Shown piece by piece: positions 32,161 to 39,968 of a stretch of DNA of 64,000 nucleotides (within the stretch, counting starts at the first letter, position 1; each line of letters starts with the position of its first letter). The translations under genes were made by a program, and so were the position numbers. The DNA is taken from contig CAYNMC010000021.1 of NCBI GenBank assembly GCA_964398365.1, positions 1 to 64,000 on the forward strand, written 5' to 3'. Under the pieces are notes generated by a model. The model searched no databases and had not been told where the DNA came from. It worked only from the letters and a program-made list of their open reading frames with translations. Source of the DNA: CAYNMC01 sp964398365. GTDB taxonomy: Bacteria; Patescibacteriota; Microgenomatia; UBA1400; CAYNMC01.

Positions 32161-32695
32161 AAAGGGACAAAACCAACTCTTAAAAATTGCAAGAGAAACT
32201 TTAGTAACTTATTTAAAAAGTAAAAAAATTCCGGTATTAAATCTAAAAAATCGAGAATTAAATCAGAAAATGGGGGTTTTTGTTACGCTTAAAAAAGCAG
32301 GGCGGCTTCGGGGCTGTCTTGGTGAGTTTGAATCTCAACTACCTCTTTATCAATTGGTTCAGAAAAAGGCGATAGATGCGGCAATAAAAGATCCAAGATT
32401 TTATCCGCTCGAAGAAAGGGAATTAGAATCAATTAAAATCGAAATTTCGGTAATCTCTCCGCTGAGAAAGATTGATGATTGGCATAAAATCAAATTGGGT
32501 GAACATGGAGTTTGGCTTAAGCAGGGGTGGCGTGGCGGGACCTTTTTACCTCAAGTAGCTAGAGAAACTGGTTGGTCCTTGGAGGAATTTTTAAGCCATC
32601 TTTGTACCGATAAGGCCGGTTTAAATCCCAACTGTTTTAAAGACCCCCAAACTGAAATTTTTGTTTACACCGCTCAAATTTTTTCAGAAGAATAA
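32150..32695 (+). CDS. amrA: AmmeMemoRadiSam system protein A (AMMECR1-like)
   Basis: AMMECR1-domain protein of 181 aa from ATG 32150, with the diagnostic GRLRGCLGEFE motif, DPRFYPLEERELESIKIEISVISP, and WRGGTFLPQVARE. I chose 32150 because the upstream eight codons lie inside amrB. In bacteria this family is usually encoded with a Memo-like protein and a radical SAM enzyme. The Memo partner is here, the radical SAM partner is not next to it. Function uncertain. Confidence 0.9.
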   Translation: MISKKGQNQLLKIARETLVTYLKSKKIPVLNLKNRELNQKMGVFVTLKKAGRLRGCLGEFESQLPLYQLVQKKAIDAAIKDPRFYPLEERELESIKIEISVISPLRKIDDWHKIKLGEHGVWLKQGWRGGTFLPQVARETGWSLEEFLSHLCTDKAGLNPNCFKDPQTEIFVYTAQIFSEE

Positions 32696-32765
32696 GGAAC
32701 AGGTTAAGGAGAGATTTAAAGTTTTGTGTTTTAAATAATTTATTTGTTTCTATAAATTGACGTGT

Positions 32766-32771
32766 TACAAT
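32766..32771 (+). promoter_or_regulatory. -10 element of the RNase J gene
   Basis: TGT followed by TACAAT ends 7 bases before the ATG at 32779; TTGTTT at 32744-32749 is a possible -35 (16-base spacer). The alternative ATG at 32770 would lie inside the promoter. Confidence 0.55.
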
Positions 32772-32778
32772 GAAAGCG

Positions 32779-34473
32779 ATGGCTAAAGTAAGAATTGTGC
32801 CTTTAGGCGGAACTAATCATGTCACCCGGAACATGTTTGTTTATGAGTACTGGCCCGATCAGGGTGAGATAGAACGAATTGTGGTTGATTGCGGCATTGG
32901 TTTTCCGGAAGAAGAAATGCTAGGGGTGGATTTGGTTTTACCTGATGTTTCTTATCTTCAAGGAAAAGAAAAAACTTTGATTGGTGCTATTTTTACTCAT
33001 GGTCATGATGATCATATTGGGGCGATTCCTTATATTTTTCCGAAACTTTTTTCTAATTTAAGAGCTTTACCGCTTTTTGCCTCCCGTCTAACGGCGGGGT
33101 TGATTGAAAGCACCGTTAAAGATTTTGGTTTGAATTTAAATATCAATGTTACTGAAGATAATACTCTTTATAAACTGGGGCATTTTAGTTTTGAATTGGT
33201 GCCGGTGACTCATTCGGTTCCCGATACCAAACATGTTCTCATTTATACGCCTATTGGCACTTTTTACCACGGTTCTGATTTTAAGTTTGATTTTACCCCA
33301 GTTGACGGCAAAGCAGCAGATCTCCAAAAAATGGCCTTAGCTGGCAAGAAAGGAATTTTATGTTTATTATCTGATTGTTTACGGGTAGAAAAGGAGGGTT
33401 TTACCCCTTCGGAACGTTTAATTGAAGAAACCTTCGAGAAAGAAATTAATAATTGTCAAGGTAAATTTATTGTGACGACGATTTCTTCTAATATTCACCG
33501 GATTCAACAAGCAGTTAACGTGGCTGCGAGGCATCATCGTCAAGTAGTTTTTCTGGGACGTTCAATTGAAGAAAATTTAAAGGTTGCCCAGCGATTGGGA
33601 TTTTTTAAAATTCCTCAGAATGTTTATTTGAAAAAACAAAAAATAAACACCATTGCTGATCATAAGCTTTGTTTGATTGTCGCCGGCAGTCAAGGACAGG
33701 AAGATTCGGCTTTAGTAAAAATTGCCAATAATATTCATGAAAGAGTTAAAATCAAGCCAGGCGATAAAGTAATTTTTAGTGTTGATCCTATTCCAGGCAA
33801 CGAAAATGCCTTTTATCAAACTATTGATAAACTCTCTAAACTGGGAGCTATCGTTTCTTATTCTGATATTTTGGAAGACCTTCATGTTTCTGGTCATGCT
33901 TCTTCGGGAGAATTAAAAATTTTTTTATCCTTACTTAAGCCTCGCTATCTCGTACCTATTGGTGGCAATTTTCGCCATATGAATCATTTTAAAAATCTAA
34001 GTCTAAATTTGGGTTTTAATAAAGAGAGCACTTTAATTTTGAGAGATGGTCAGATTATTGCTTTTGACGAAACTGGTAAAGTTCACTTTGAAGAAATTTT
34101 AGATCTTAAAACCGTGATTGTTGATGGTTTAGGGATAGGCGATGTTGGCCGCATTGTTCTGAATGACCGCAAGAAAATGAGCGAGGAAGGAATTGTGGTG
34201 GTGGTAATTCCTCTAAAAAGAGACAAAAAAAGACTGCTGGCAGAACCAGAAATTATTAGTCGCGGTTTTGTGTTTATGCGGATGGCCAAAGATTTAATTC
34301 AGGAAGCAAAAATGATCGTGAGGAAAATTTTAGAGAGAAGAAAAAACTTGGAGGATTGGCAGGAGATTAAAAACGAAATTGAGAAAGAATTGCAACTATT
34401 TTTCTTCAAAGAAACTCAGCGCGAACCAATGATTTTAGCAGTTATCATCAATATTAATTTTCCTAAAATTTAA
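32779..34473 (+). CDS. rnj: Ribonuclease J
   Basis: Metallo-beta-lactamase/beta-CASP ribonuclease with endo- and 5'-3' exonuclease activity in mRNA decay and rRNA maturation. Zinc ligands are in FTHGHDDHIGAIP, PVTHSVPDT and HGSDFKFDFTP. The beta-CASP part has SDCLRVEKEGFTPSE and VFLGRSIEENLKVAQRLG, and DLHVSGHASSGEL is the late histidine motif. A C-terminal domain follows. Start at 32779 is preferred because 32770 overlaps the -10. RNase Y is also encoded in this window. Confidence 0.94.
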   Translation: MAKVRIVPLGGTNHVTRNMFVYEYWPDQGEIERIVVDCGIGFPEEEMLGVDLVLPDVSYLQGKEKTLIGAIFTHGHDDHIGAIPYIFPKLFSNLRALPLFASRLTAGLIESTVKDFGLNLNINVTEDNTLYKLGHFSFELVPVTHSVPDTKHVLIYTPIGTFYHGSDFKFDFTPVDGKAADLQKMALAGKKGILCLLSDCLRVEKEGFTPSERLIEETFEKEINNCQGKFIVTTISSNIHRIQQAVNVAARHHRQVVFLGRSIEENLKVAQRLGFFKIPQNVYLKKQKINTIADHKLCLIVAGSQGQEDSALVKIANNIHERVKIKPGDKVIFSVDPIPGNENAFYQTIDKLSKLGAIVSYSDILEDLHVSGHASSGELKIFLSLLKPRYLVPIGGNFRHMNHFKNLSLNLGFNKESTLILRDGQIIAFDETGKVHFEEILDLKTVIVDGLGIGDVGRIVLNDRKKMSEEGIVVVVIPLKRDKKRLLAEPEIISRGFVFMRMAKDLIQEAKMIVRKILERRKNLEDWQEIKNEIEKELQLFFFKETQREPMILAVIININFPKI

Positions 34474-34481
34474 AAGTTAAA

Positions 34482-34510
34482 TTGATTTTGACCTCTTAAA
34501 TTGATATGAT
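34482..34510 (+). promoter_or_regulatory. ftsK promoter
   Basis: TTGATT at 34482-34487 and TATGAT at 34505-34510 with a 17-base spacer; the first well-placed ATG is at 34520, 9 bases after the -10. Confidence 0.6.
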
Positions 34511-34519
34511 GAAATGGCC

Positions 34520-36607
34520 ATGGCAAGAAGAGGGAGAAGAAGAAAACCATTCAAATTAAAGCTCAAAAAAGATACGGTTTATTCGATTTCTAGTCTTATA
34601 TTTTTTCTTTTTGCGATTTTAGTGATTTTGTCTTTTTCGCGTCAAGGCAGTCTGCTGAACTTACTTTTTAATTTTTTGACAAACTTAATTGGTTGGTGTA
34701 TTTTTTTTGTCCCCTTCCTTGCCATTAATATTGGTCTCTTATTATTAAGAGTGCCTTGGTGCTTAACCAAAACTAGTATTTTACTTGGAAGTTTTCTTAT
34801 TTTTTTATCTTTATTAGGTTTAACCAAGGCCGGCAGTTTTGGCTGGCAGATTTGGTTATCCCTGAAAAGCCTAGTAACCAGTTTAGGTGCTTTTATCTTT
34901 TTGCTTATTACCTTAGGTGTGGGCGTGATTGTTTTTTTTGAAACTTCCATTAGTGAAATATTGAATTTTACGACGTTGATTTATCAGAAAATTTTAAAGA
35001 TATTTAAGGGTAATTTTGGAGGTAAAAGAAAGGTACCAATTAATTTACCGGCAGAAATTAAAAACAGGGGAAAAATAAAAATTGAAGAAAAAAAGATTAC
35101 GGAAAATGAAGTAAAAGAGAGTTTAGTGCCCAAACTGGAAGAGGGAATAAGCTTTTCAGCAAGTCAAACGCAGATTTGGGAATATCCCCCCTTATCTATT
35201 TTAAGTGATGAAATTGGCAGTAAGGCAGATCGTGGTAACCTCAATAAGAACGCCGCCACTATTGAGAAGACTTTAGAGAGTTTTGGGATTCATGCTCGAG
35301 TGGTGGAGGTTAATGGTGGTCCAGCGGTGACGCAGTACGCTTTAGAAATTGCCTTGGGGACGAAGTTATCTAAAATTACTGCCTTGGCTAATGATTTAGC
35401 TTTAGCTTTAGCGGCGCCTACCGGTCAGATTCGGATTGAAGCACCGATTCCGGGGCGTTCCTTAGTCGGTATCGAAATTCCTAATCGCACGCCAGAAATT
35501 GTTACTCTTAAGCAGATGCTTACTTCTTCGGTGATGAAAAAAAATAAATCGAAATTGTTAGTTGGGTTAGGATTGGATGTTTCAGGAAAGGTTATCGCCG
35601 CCGATATTGCCAAAATGCCTCACGTTTTGATTGCGGGCGCCACCGGTTCTGGCAAATCTGTTTGTATTAATTCTTTTATTTCAGCCTTACTTTTTCGGGC
35701 TTCACCGGCAGAGTTGAAATTAATTTTGGTTGATCCTAAAAGAGTAGAGCTAACCCAATATAATGGGATCCCCCATCTCTTAAATCCGGTGATTACCGAT
35801 CCTGAACAGGTGGTGGCCGCCTTAAAATGGATTATTAACGAAATGGAAAGACGTTATAAACTTTTTGCAGAGGCGGGTGCTAGAAATATTGAAACTTATA
35901 ATGAAATGGCCGGGTTTCAAGCAATGCCTTATTTGGTAGTAATTATTGATGAGTTAGCAGATATTATGTTTTTTGCTCCTTCAGAAGTTGAAGATACAAT
36001 TACGCGTTTAGCCCAAATGTCACGAGCCACAGGAATTCATTTAATTATTTCGACGCAAAGACCTTCCGTAGATGTATTAACAGGATTAATTAAAGCCAAT
36101 ATTCCTTGTAGAATTGCTTTTAATGTTTCCTCAATGGTTGATTCACGCGTGATCATTGATATGCCCGGTGCCGAAAAATTATTAGGAAGAGGTGACATGC
36201 TTTTTATTCCACCAGACCAAGCAAAGCCGACAAGAATTCAAGGAGCTTTTGTTTCTGACAAGGAAATCAGTCAACTGATTGAATTTTTGCGTCAAAGTGG
36301 GGTTAAACCCGACTATACAGAAGAGGTAACGACTAAATATAAAACCCAAATTATTAAAGGTATGGGAGTTCAAGAAGGAGAAAGAGATAAATTATTTAAC
36401 GAAGCCGTAAAAATTATCTGTCAGTATGATCGTGCTTCTTCTTCTTTATTACAAAGAAAATTAGCTGTGGGGTATGCGCGAGCCGCTAAAATTCTGGATC
36501 AGTTAGAAGTAGCCGGTGTCGTTGGTCCACTGGAGGGTGCCAAAGCCAGAGAAGTTTTAATTAAAGATGCCGACGCCTTCTTAGCCAAACAAAATCAGGT
36601 TGAATAA
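34520..36607 (+). CDS. ftsK: FtsK/SpoIIIE-family DNA translocase
   Basis: Septum-located DNA pump that clears chromosome termini during division. Four membrane helices occupy about residues 20-155, followed by a short linker rather than the long one of E. coli. The motor shows GATGSGKSVCINSFISALLF (Walker A), LVVIIDELADIMFF (Walker B) and ATGIHLIISTQRPSVDVLTG. The C-terminal gamma winged helix (ASSSLLQRKLAVGYARAAKILDQLE) should read orienting DNA sites. About 695 aa, compact form. Confidence 0.95.
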   Translation: MARRGRRRKPFKLKLKKDTVYSISSLIFFLFAILVILSFSRQGSLLNLLFNFLTNLIGWCIFFVPFLAINIGLLLLRVPWCLTKTSILLGSFLIFLSLLGLTKAGSFGWQIWLSLKSLVTSLGAFIFLLITLGVGVIVFFETSISEILNFTTLIYQKILKIFKGNFGGKRKVPINLPAEIKNRGKIKIEEKKITENEVKESLVPKLEEGISFSASQTQIWEYPPLSILSDEIGSKADRGNLNKNAATIEKTLESFGIHARVVEVNGGPAVTQYALEIALGTKLSKITALANDLALALAAPTGQIRIEAPIPGRSLVGIEIPNRTPEIVTLKQMLTSSVMKKNKSKLLVGLGLDVSGKVIAADIAKMPHVLIAGATGSGKSVCINSFISALLFRASPAELKLILVDPKRVELTQYNGIPHLLNPVITDPEQVVAALKWIINEMERRYKLFAEAGARNIETYNEMAGFQAMPYLVVIIDELADIMFFAPSEVEDTITRLAQMSRATGIHLIISTQRPSVDVLTGLIKANIPCRIAFNVSSMVDSRVIIDMPGAEKLLGRGDMLFIPPDQAKPTRIQGAFVSDKEISQLIEFLRQSGVKPDYTEEVTTKYKTQIIKGMGVQEGERDKLFNEAVKIICQYDRASSSLLQRKLAVGYARAAKILDQLEVAGVVGPLEGAKAREVLIKDADAFLAKQNQVE

Positions 36608-36615
36608 CTTTTGTT

Positions 36616-37251
36616 ATGAAAACAACTGGAGAGATTTTAAGAGAGGCAAGAATAAAGCAAAAAAAAACTTTAGAAGAAATTTCTCAAAAAATAAAAATTC
36701 CCCAAGCTACACTGGAAGCGATTGAAAAGGACCAAACTCAACATTTACCACCCCACATTTTTGTTAAAGGTTTTATTCGTAATTATGCTTTGGAGTTAAA
36801 TTTGGATCCAGAAAAGGTTCTTGCGGTTTTTCGTCGTGATCATTTATCACTAGATCAAAAGAAAACAATTTCCCATGGAAATAAAGAACTTGAAAAGAAT
36901 TTTTCTTGGTCTCCACGCTTGACAGGAATTAGCCTTTCGGTTTCGGCAGTGATCATTATTCTGGCCTTTTTAGGTTTACAGTTAAAACAGTATTTTCTGG
37001 CACCTCCTCTTATTATTTTTACACCAAAAGAAGGAGAGGTGGTTAAAGGTGAATCTTTAGAGGTTAAAGGAAAAACTTTACCTGATGCTACTGTTTTAGT
37101 TAATGATGAACTTATTAGTGTTGAGTTTGACGGCAGTTTTTCTTATACCGTCAAGCTTTTATCTGGAGAGAATATTATTAAAATTAAAGCAGTCAACAGA
37201 AGAGGTAAAGAAGTAGAAATCCGTCGCCACGTGAGCCTGCAGGGGAGTTAA
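36616..37251 (+). CDS. RodZ-like HTH-membrane protein
   Basis: 211 aa. A cytoplasmic HTH_25/Xre-like domain (TGEILREARIKQKKTLEEISQKIKIPQATLEAIEKDQ, then PPHIFVKGFIRNYALELNLDPEKVL), one membrane helix at about 101-121, and an extracytoplasmic Ig-like domain (FTPKEGEVVKGESLEVKGKTLPDATVLVND). This is the RodZ layout, the cytoskeletal adaptor for MreB and cell shape, with an Ig/glucodextranase-like fold outside. It follows ftsK by 8 bases, in keeping with a division/shape operon. Confidence 0.82.
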   Translation: MKTTGEILREARIKQKKTLEEISQKIKIPQATLEAIEKDQTQHLPPHIFVKGFIRNYALELNLDPEKVLAVFRRDHLSLDQKKTISHGNKELEKNFSWSPRLTGISLSVSAVIIILAFLGLQLKQYFLAPPLIIFTPKEGEVVKGESLEVKGKTLPDATVLVNDELISVEFDGSFSYTVKLLSGENIIKIKAVNRRGKEVEIRRHVSLQGS

Positions 37252-37287
37252 ATTAAGCGAAGAGCGGTTAAGGTAAAAAGTTTCTAG

Positions 37288-37316
37288 TTGACAAAAAATT
37301 TTAAATATTCAATACT
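37288..37316 (+). promoter_or_regulatory. Promoter of the small membrane protein operon
   Basis: TTGACA at 37288-37293, 17-base spacer, AATACT at 37311-37316, followed after 6 bases by the ATG at 37323. No Shine-Dalgarno, so probably leaderless. Confidence 0.65.
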
Positions 37317-37322
37317 TAAAAG

Positions 37323-37589
37323 ATGACAGATTCAACCCAAATTCTTTTAATTGTTATCATTACCACTCTTACTCTTTTACTGACAGCAGTGGGCGTTCAA
37401 ATATTTTTAATTTTGATAGAAGTAAGAAATATTCTCAAAAAATTAGGCGCCATGCTCGATGATGCCAAAAAAGTCACAGAAGCCGTGGTGAAACCTGTAG
37501 AGGAAGCCTCAACATTTATAAGTGGTTTACGGAGTGGTTTTGGCTTCGTCAAAAGACTCAGAAATATTTTTGTTGCCGATGAAGATTAA
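37323..37589 (+). CDS. Small single-pass membrane protein (DUF948-like)
   Basis: 88 aa. One membrane helix at about 7-30 followed by an amphipathic segment (EVRNILKKLGAMLDDAKKVTEAVVKPVEEASTFISGL), the pattern of DUF948/YtxG-type general stress proteins. It ends 3-15 bases before a YtxH-type gene, and this pairing strengthens the assignment. Molecular role not known. Confidence 0.7.
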   Translation: MTDSTQILLIVIITTLTLLLTAVGVQIFLILIEVRNILKKLGAMLDDAKKVTEAVVKPVEEASTFISGLRSGFGFVKRLRNIFVADED

Positions 37590-37604
37590 AACTTGGTAAT
37601 TTCT

Positions 37605-38033
37605 ATGGATTCAGAAAATAAACTGCCAGAAAAAAAACAAGCTCGACCTAGCGTGGCTTTTTTTAATGGAGTTTTGCTGGGTGCTTTATTGGGAGCAGGT
37701 TCTTTCTTTTTTTTAGGCACTAAAAGAGGTAAAAAAAGCAGAGAACAAATACTTAAAAAAGGAAAAAAAGTTTTAAAACAATTAGAGGGGATTATTGATG
37801 AGCTGAGTGAGAAAAAGGAAGTAATGTTAGAAAAAGGAGGCGAGATTAAAGAAGAAATTCAAGATAAAGTTGGCGTTTTACATAAACAGGTTCAGGTTCA
37901 AGAAAAGAAAATAAGACAAACACTAAATGAAGTTAATAAAGATTTAAATCAGCTTAAAAAGGGCGTTGTCCACGAAGCTGCCAAAATTCACAAACATTTC
38001 TTTAAACAAAAAGGTAAAAACCTCAAAAAATAA
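37605..38033 (+). CDS. YtxH-domain protein
   Basis: 142 aa from ATG 37605. A glycine-rich helix (FFNGVLLGALLGAGSFFFLGTKRGKKSREQILKKGKKVLKQLE) is the YtxH signature, followed by a long lysine/glutamate-rich coiled coil. YtxG/YtxH-like pairs are linked to the general stress response in Firmicutes; the molecular role is unknown. A TTG codon at 37593 is an alternative start. Confidence 0.75.
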   Translation: MDSENKLPEKKQARPSVAFFNGVLLGALLGAGSFFFLGTKRGKKSREQILKKGKKVLKQLEGIIDELSEKKEVMLEKGGEIKEEIQDKVGVLHKQVQVQEKKIRQTLNEVNKDLNQLKKGVVHEAAKIHKHFFKQKGKNLKK

Positions 38034-38095
38034 ATTTTACTTAAGAGAATTTAAAGGAAAAGTATCAATAAACGTCCCCTTCTTTTTATTCTTAA

Positions 38096-38124
38096 TTGTT
38101 CCTCTAGACTTCTTCTGTTAAAAT
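38096..38124 (+). promoter_or_regulatory. alaS promoter
   Basis: TTGTTC at 38096-38101, 17-base spacer, and TAAAAT at 38119-38124 preceded by TGT; the ATG at 38132 is 7 bases further, with no Shine-Dalgarno. Confidence 0.65.
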
Positions 38125-38131
38125 CAAGTTA

Positions 38132-39931
38132 ATGAAGGCACAAGAGTTGAGGAATAAATTTATAAAGTTTTTTCTTACCAAAAAACATAAACAAATTCCC
38201 TCAGCTTCTTTAATACCCGAGAATGATCCGACCGTGCTTTTTACCACTGCCGGTATGCATCCTCTTGTTCCCTACCTTATGGGTCAGTCTCATCCTTTGG
38301 GAAAGAGATTGTGTTCTGTTCAAAAATGTCTGCGAACCGATGATATTGACGAGGTTGGCGATCGGCGTCACTTTACTTTTTTTGAAATGTTGGGTAACTG
38401 GAGCTTGGGCGATTATTTTAAAAAAGAAGCGATAGCATGGTCTTTTGAGTTTTTGACTAATAAAAAATGGCTTGGGTTGGATCCACAAAGAATTTATATT
38501 TCAGTCTTTAAAGGTGATCAGACTGCTCCGATGGATAAAGAATCGATTAGACTTTGGCAGTTAGTCTTTAAAAAAGTCGGAATTAAAGCCAAATTAGGGG
38601 AGAGAATTTTTACTTATGGTAAAAAAGAAAATTGGTGGGGACCGGCAGGACAAAGCGGTCCTTGTGGGCCGGATACGGAAATGTTTTATGATACGGGTTT
38701 ACCTCATGATAAGAAATTTGGCAAATTTTGTCACCCTAACTGTCAATGCGGTCGCTTTATAGAAATCTGGAATGATGTTTTCATGGAATTTAATAAAAAA
38801 ACTGATGGTAATTTTGAGACTCTAAAGCAAAAGAATGTTGATACCGGCCTTGGCTTAGAAAGAGCTGTTGCCTTAACAGAATTTATCGCTGGCAGAATTG
38901 AAGAACCTGATCCATTTTTAACCGAACTTTTTAATTCAATGATTCGAATCATTGAACTTTTATCAGGGAAAGAATATAGAAAACAGCAGAGAGAATTCAG
39001 AATTATTACTGATCACTTAAGAGCAAGTGTTTTTTTGCTCGCAGATGGCGTGGAACCGTCAAACAAAGATAGAGGTTATGTTTTGAGGCGTTTAATTAGA
39101 AGGGCAATATTTAAACTCAGCCAATTACAAATTAAAAATATTAGTGAAGCCTCTTTGGAGATCAGTAAGGAGATTATTAAAGTTTATCAACCTTTTTACA
39201 AAGAATTAATGCTAAATTCTCCAAAAATTTTAGAATTAATTGTGAGGGAAATAAATAAATTTACAGAAGCCTTAAAAAATGGCATGAAATATTTAGATAA
39301 AGCAAAGGTAATTAATGGCAAAACGGCTTTTTTTGTTTTTGAAACTTACGGTATTCCTCTCGACTTAAGTTTAGAATTAGCCATAAAAAGGGGTGAAAAG
39401 TTTAATAAGGAAGAATTTGAGAGGCAATTTAAGAAACATCAAGCTTTGTCAAGAAAAGGCGCCCAGCAGAAATTTGCCGGAGGTTTACAGGATCATTCTG
39501 AACAAACCACAAAACTTCACACCGCTACTCATCTACTCCATGCCGCCTTAAGAAAAGTTTTAGGAGAAGAGGTTCATCAAGTAGGTTCAAATATTACTGC
39601 TGAACGCTTAAGATTTGATTTTACTTACCCGAATAAATTAACGGTAGACCAGCTTAGCCAAATTGAAAAATTGGTCAATAAAATCATTAAAAAAAATATA
39701 AAAGTTGAATGTCAAACAATGTTATTAAAGGAGGCTTTAAAAGCTGGTGCCTTAGCCTTTTTTGGACAGAAATATCCAGAAAAAGTTAAGGTTTATAAAA
39801 TTGATTCTTTTAGTTTAGAAGTTTGTGGTGGACCTCATGTAGACTTTACAGGTAAGATAGGAAGTTTTAAAATAATCAAAGAAGAAGCCGTGGGGACAGG
39901 TAAACGTCGCCTTTATGCAAAAACCAGCTAA
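38132..39931 (+). CDS. alaS: Alanine-tRNA ligase (short form)
   Basis: Charges tRNA-Ala. The class II catalytic core begins ELRNKFIKFFLTKKHKQIPSASLIPENDPTVLFTTAGM, and RCSVQKCLRTDDIDEVG-like and FFEMLGNWSLGDYFK motifs follow. The editing domain is visible in TATHLLHAALRKVLGEEVHQ and VCGGPHVDFTG. The protein ends at 599 aa straight after the editing domain, so the coiled-coil and C-Ala domains are absent; bacterial AlaRS is usually about 870 aa. This short form is common in CPR bacteria as I recall. A 22-bp palindrome lies within the coding sequence at 38935-38956. Confidence 0.95.
   Translation: MKAQELRNKFIKFFLTKKHKQIPSASLIPENDPTVLFTTAGMHPLVPYLMGQSHPLGKRLCSVQKCLRTDDIDEVGDRRHFTFFEMLGNWSLGDYFKKEAIAWSFEFLTNKKWLGLDPQRIYISVFKGDQTAPMDKESIRLWQLVFKKVGIKAKLGERIFTYGKKENWWGPAGQSGPCGPDTEMFYDTGLPHDKKFGKFCHPNCQCGRFIEIWNDVFMEFNKKTDGNFETLKQKNVDTGLGLERAVALTEFIAGRIEEPDPFLTELFNSMIRIIELLSGKEYRKQQREFRIITDHLRASVFLLADGVEPSNKDRGYVLRRLIRRAIFKLSQLQIKNISEASLEISKEIIKVYQPFYKELMLNSPKILELIVREINKFTEALKNGMKYLDKAKVINGKTAFFVFETYGIPLDLSLELAIKRGEKFNKEEFERQFKKHQALSRKGAQQKFAGGLQDHSEQTTKLHTATHLLHAALRKVLGEEVHQVGSNITAERLRFDFTYPNKLTVDQLSQIEKLVNKIIKKNIKVECQTMLLKEALKAGALAFFGQKYPEKVKVYKIDSFSLEVCGGPHVDFTGKIGSFKIIKEEAVGTGKRRLYAKTS
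38935..38956. repeat. 22-bp palindrome inside alaS, partial copy of the palindrome at 53555
   Basis: Perfect palindrome with half-site TTCAATGATTC. The same 24 bases, including two flanking A, recur after rpsG at 53557-53580. Confidence 0.8.
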
Positions 39932-39968
39932 AGGAGGCGTGTTGATGGTAATGGTTTTGTTTTTATGA
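39930..39968 (+). other. Shine-Dalgarno and mini-ORF coupled to the next gene
   Basis: AAAGGAGG at 39930-39937 is ideally spaced for ATG 39945, which opens a frame of seven codons (MVMVLFL) ending TGA at 39966-39968. That stop overlaps the ATG (39965) of the following large gene. The large gene itself has no Shine-Dalgarno at normal distance, so it may be translated by coupling. One more T in the T-run at 39960-39964 would join the two frames. Confidence 0.5.
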
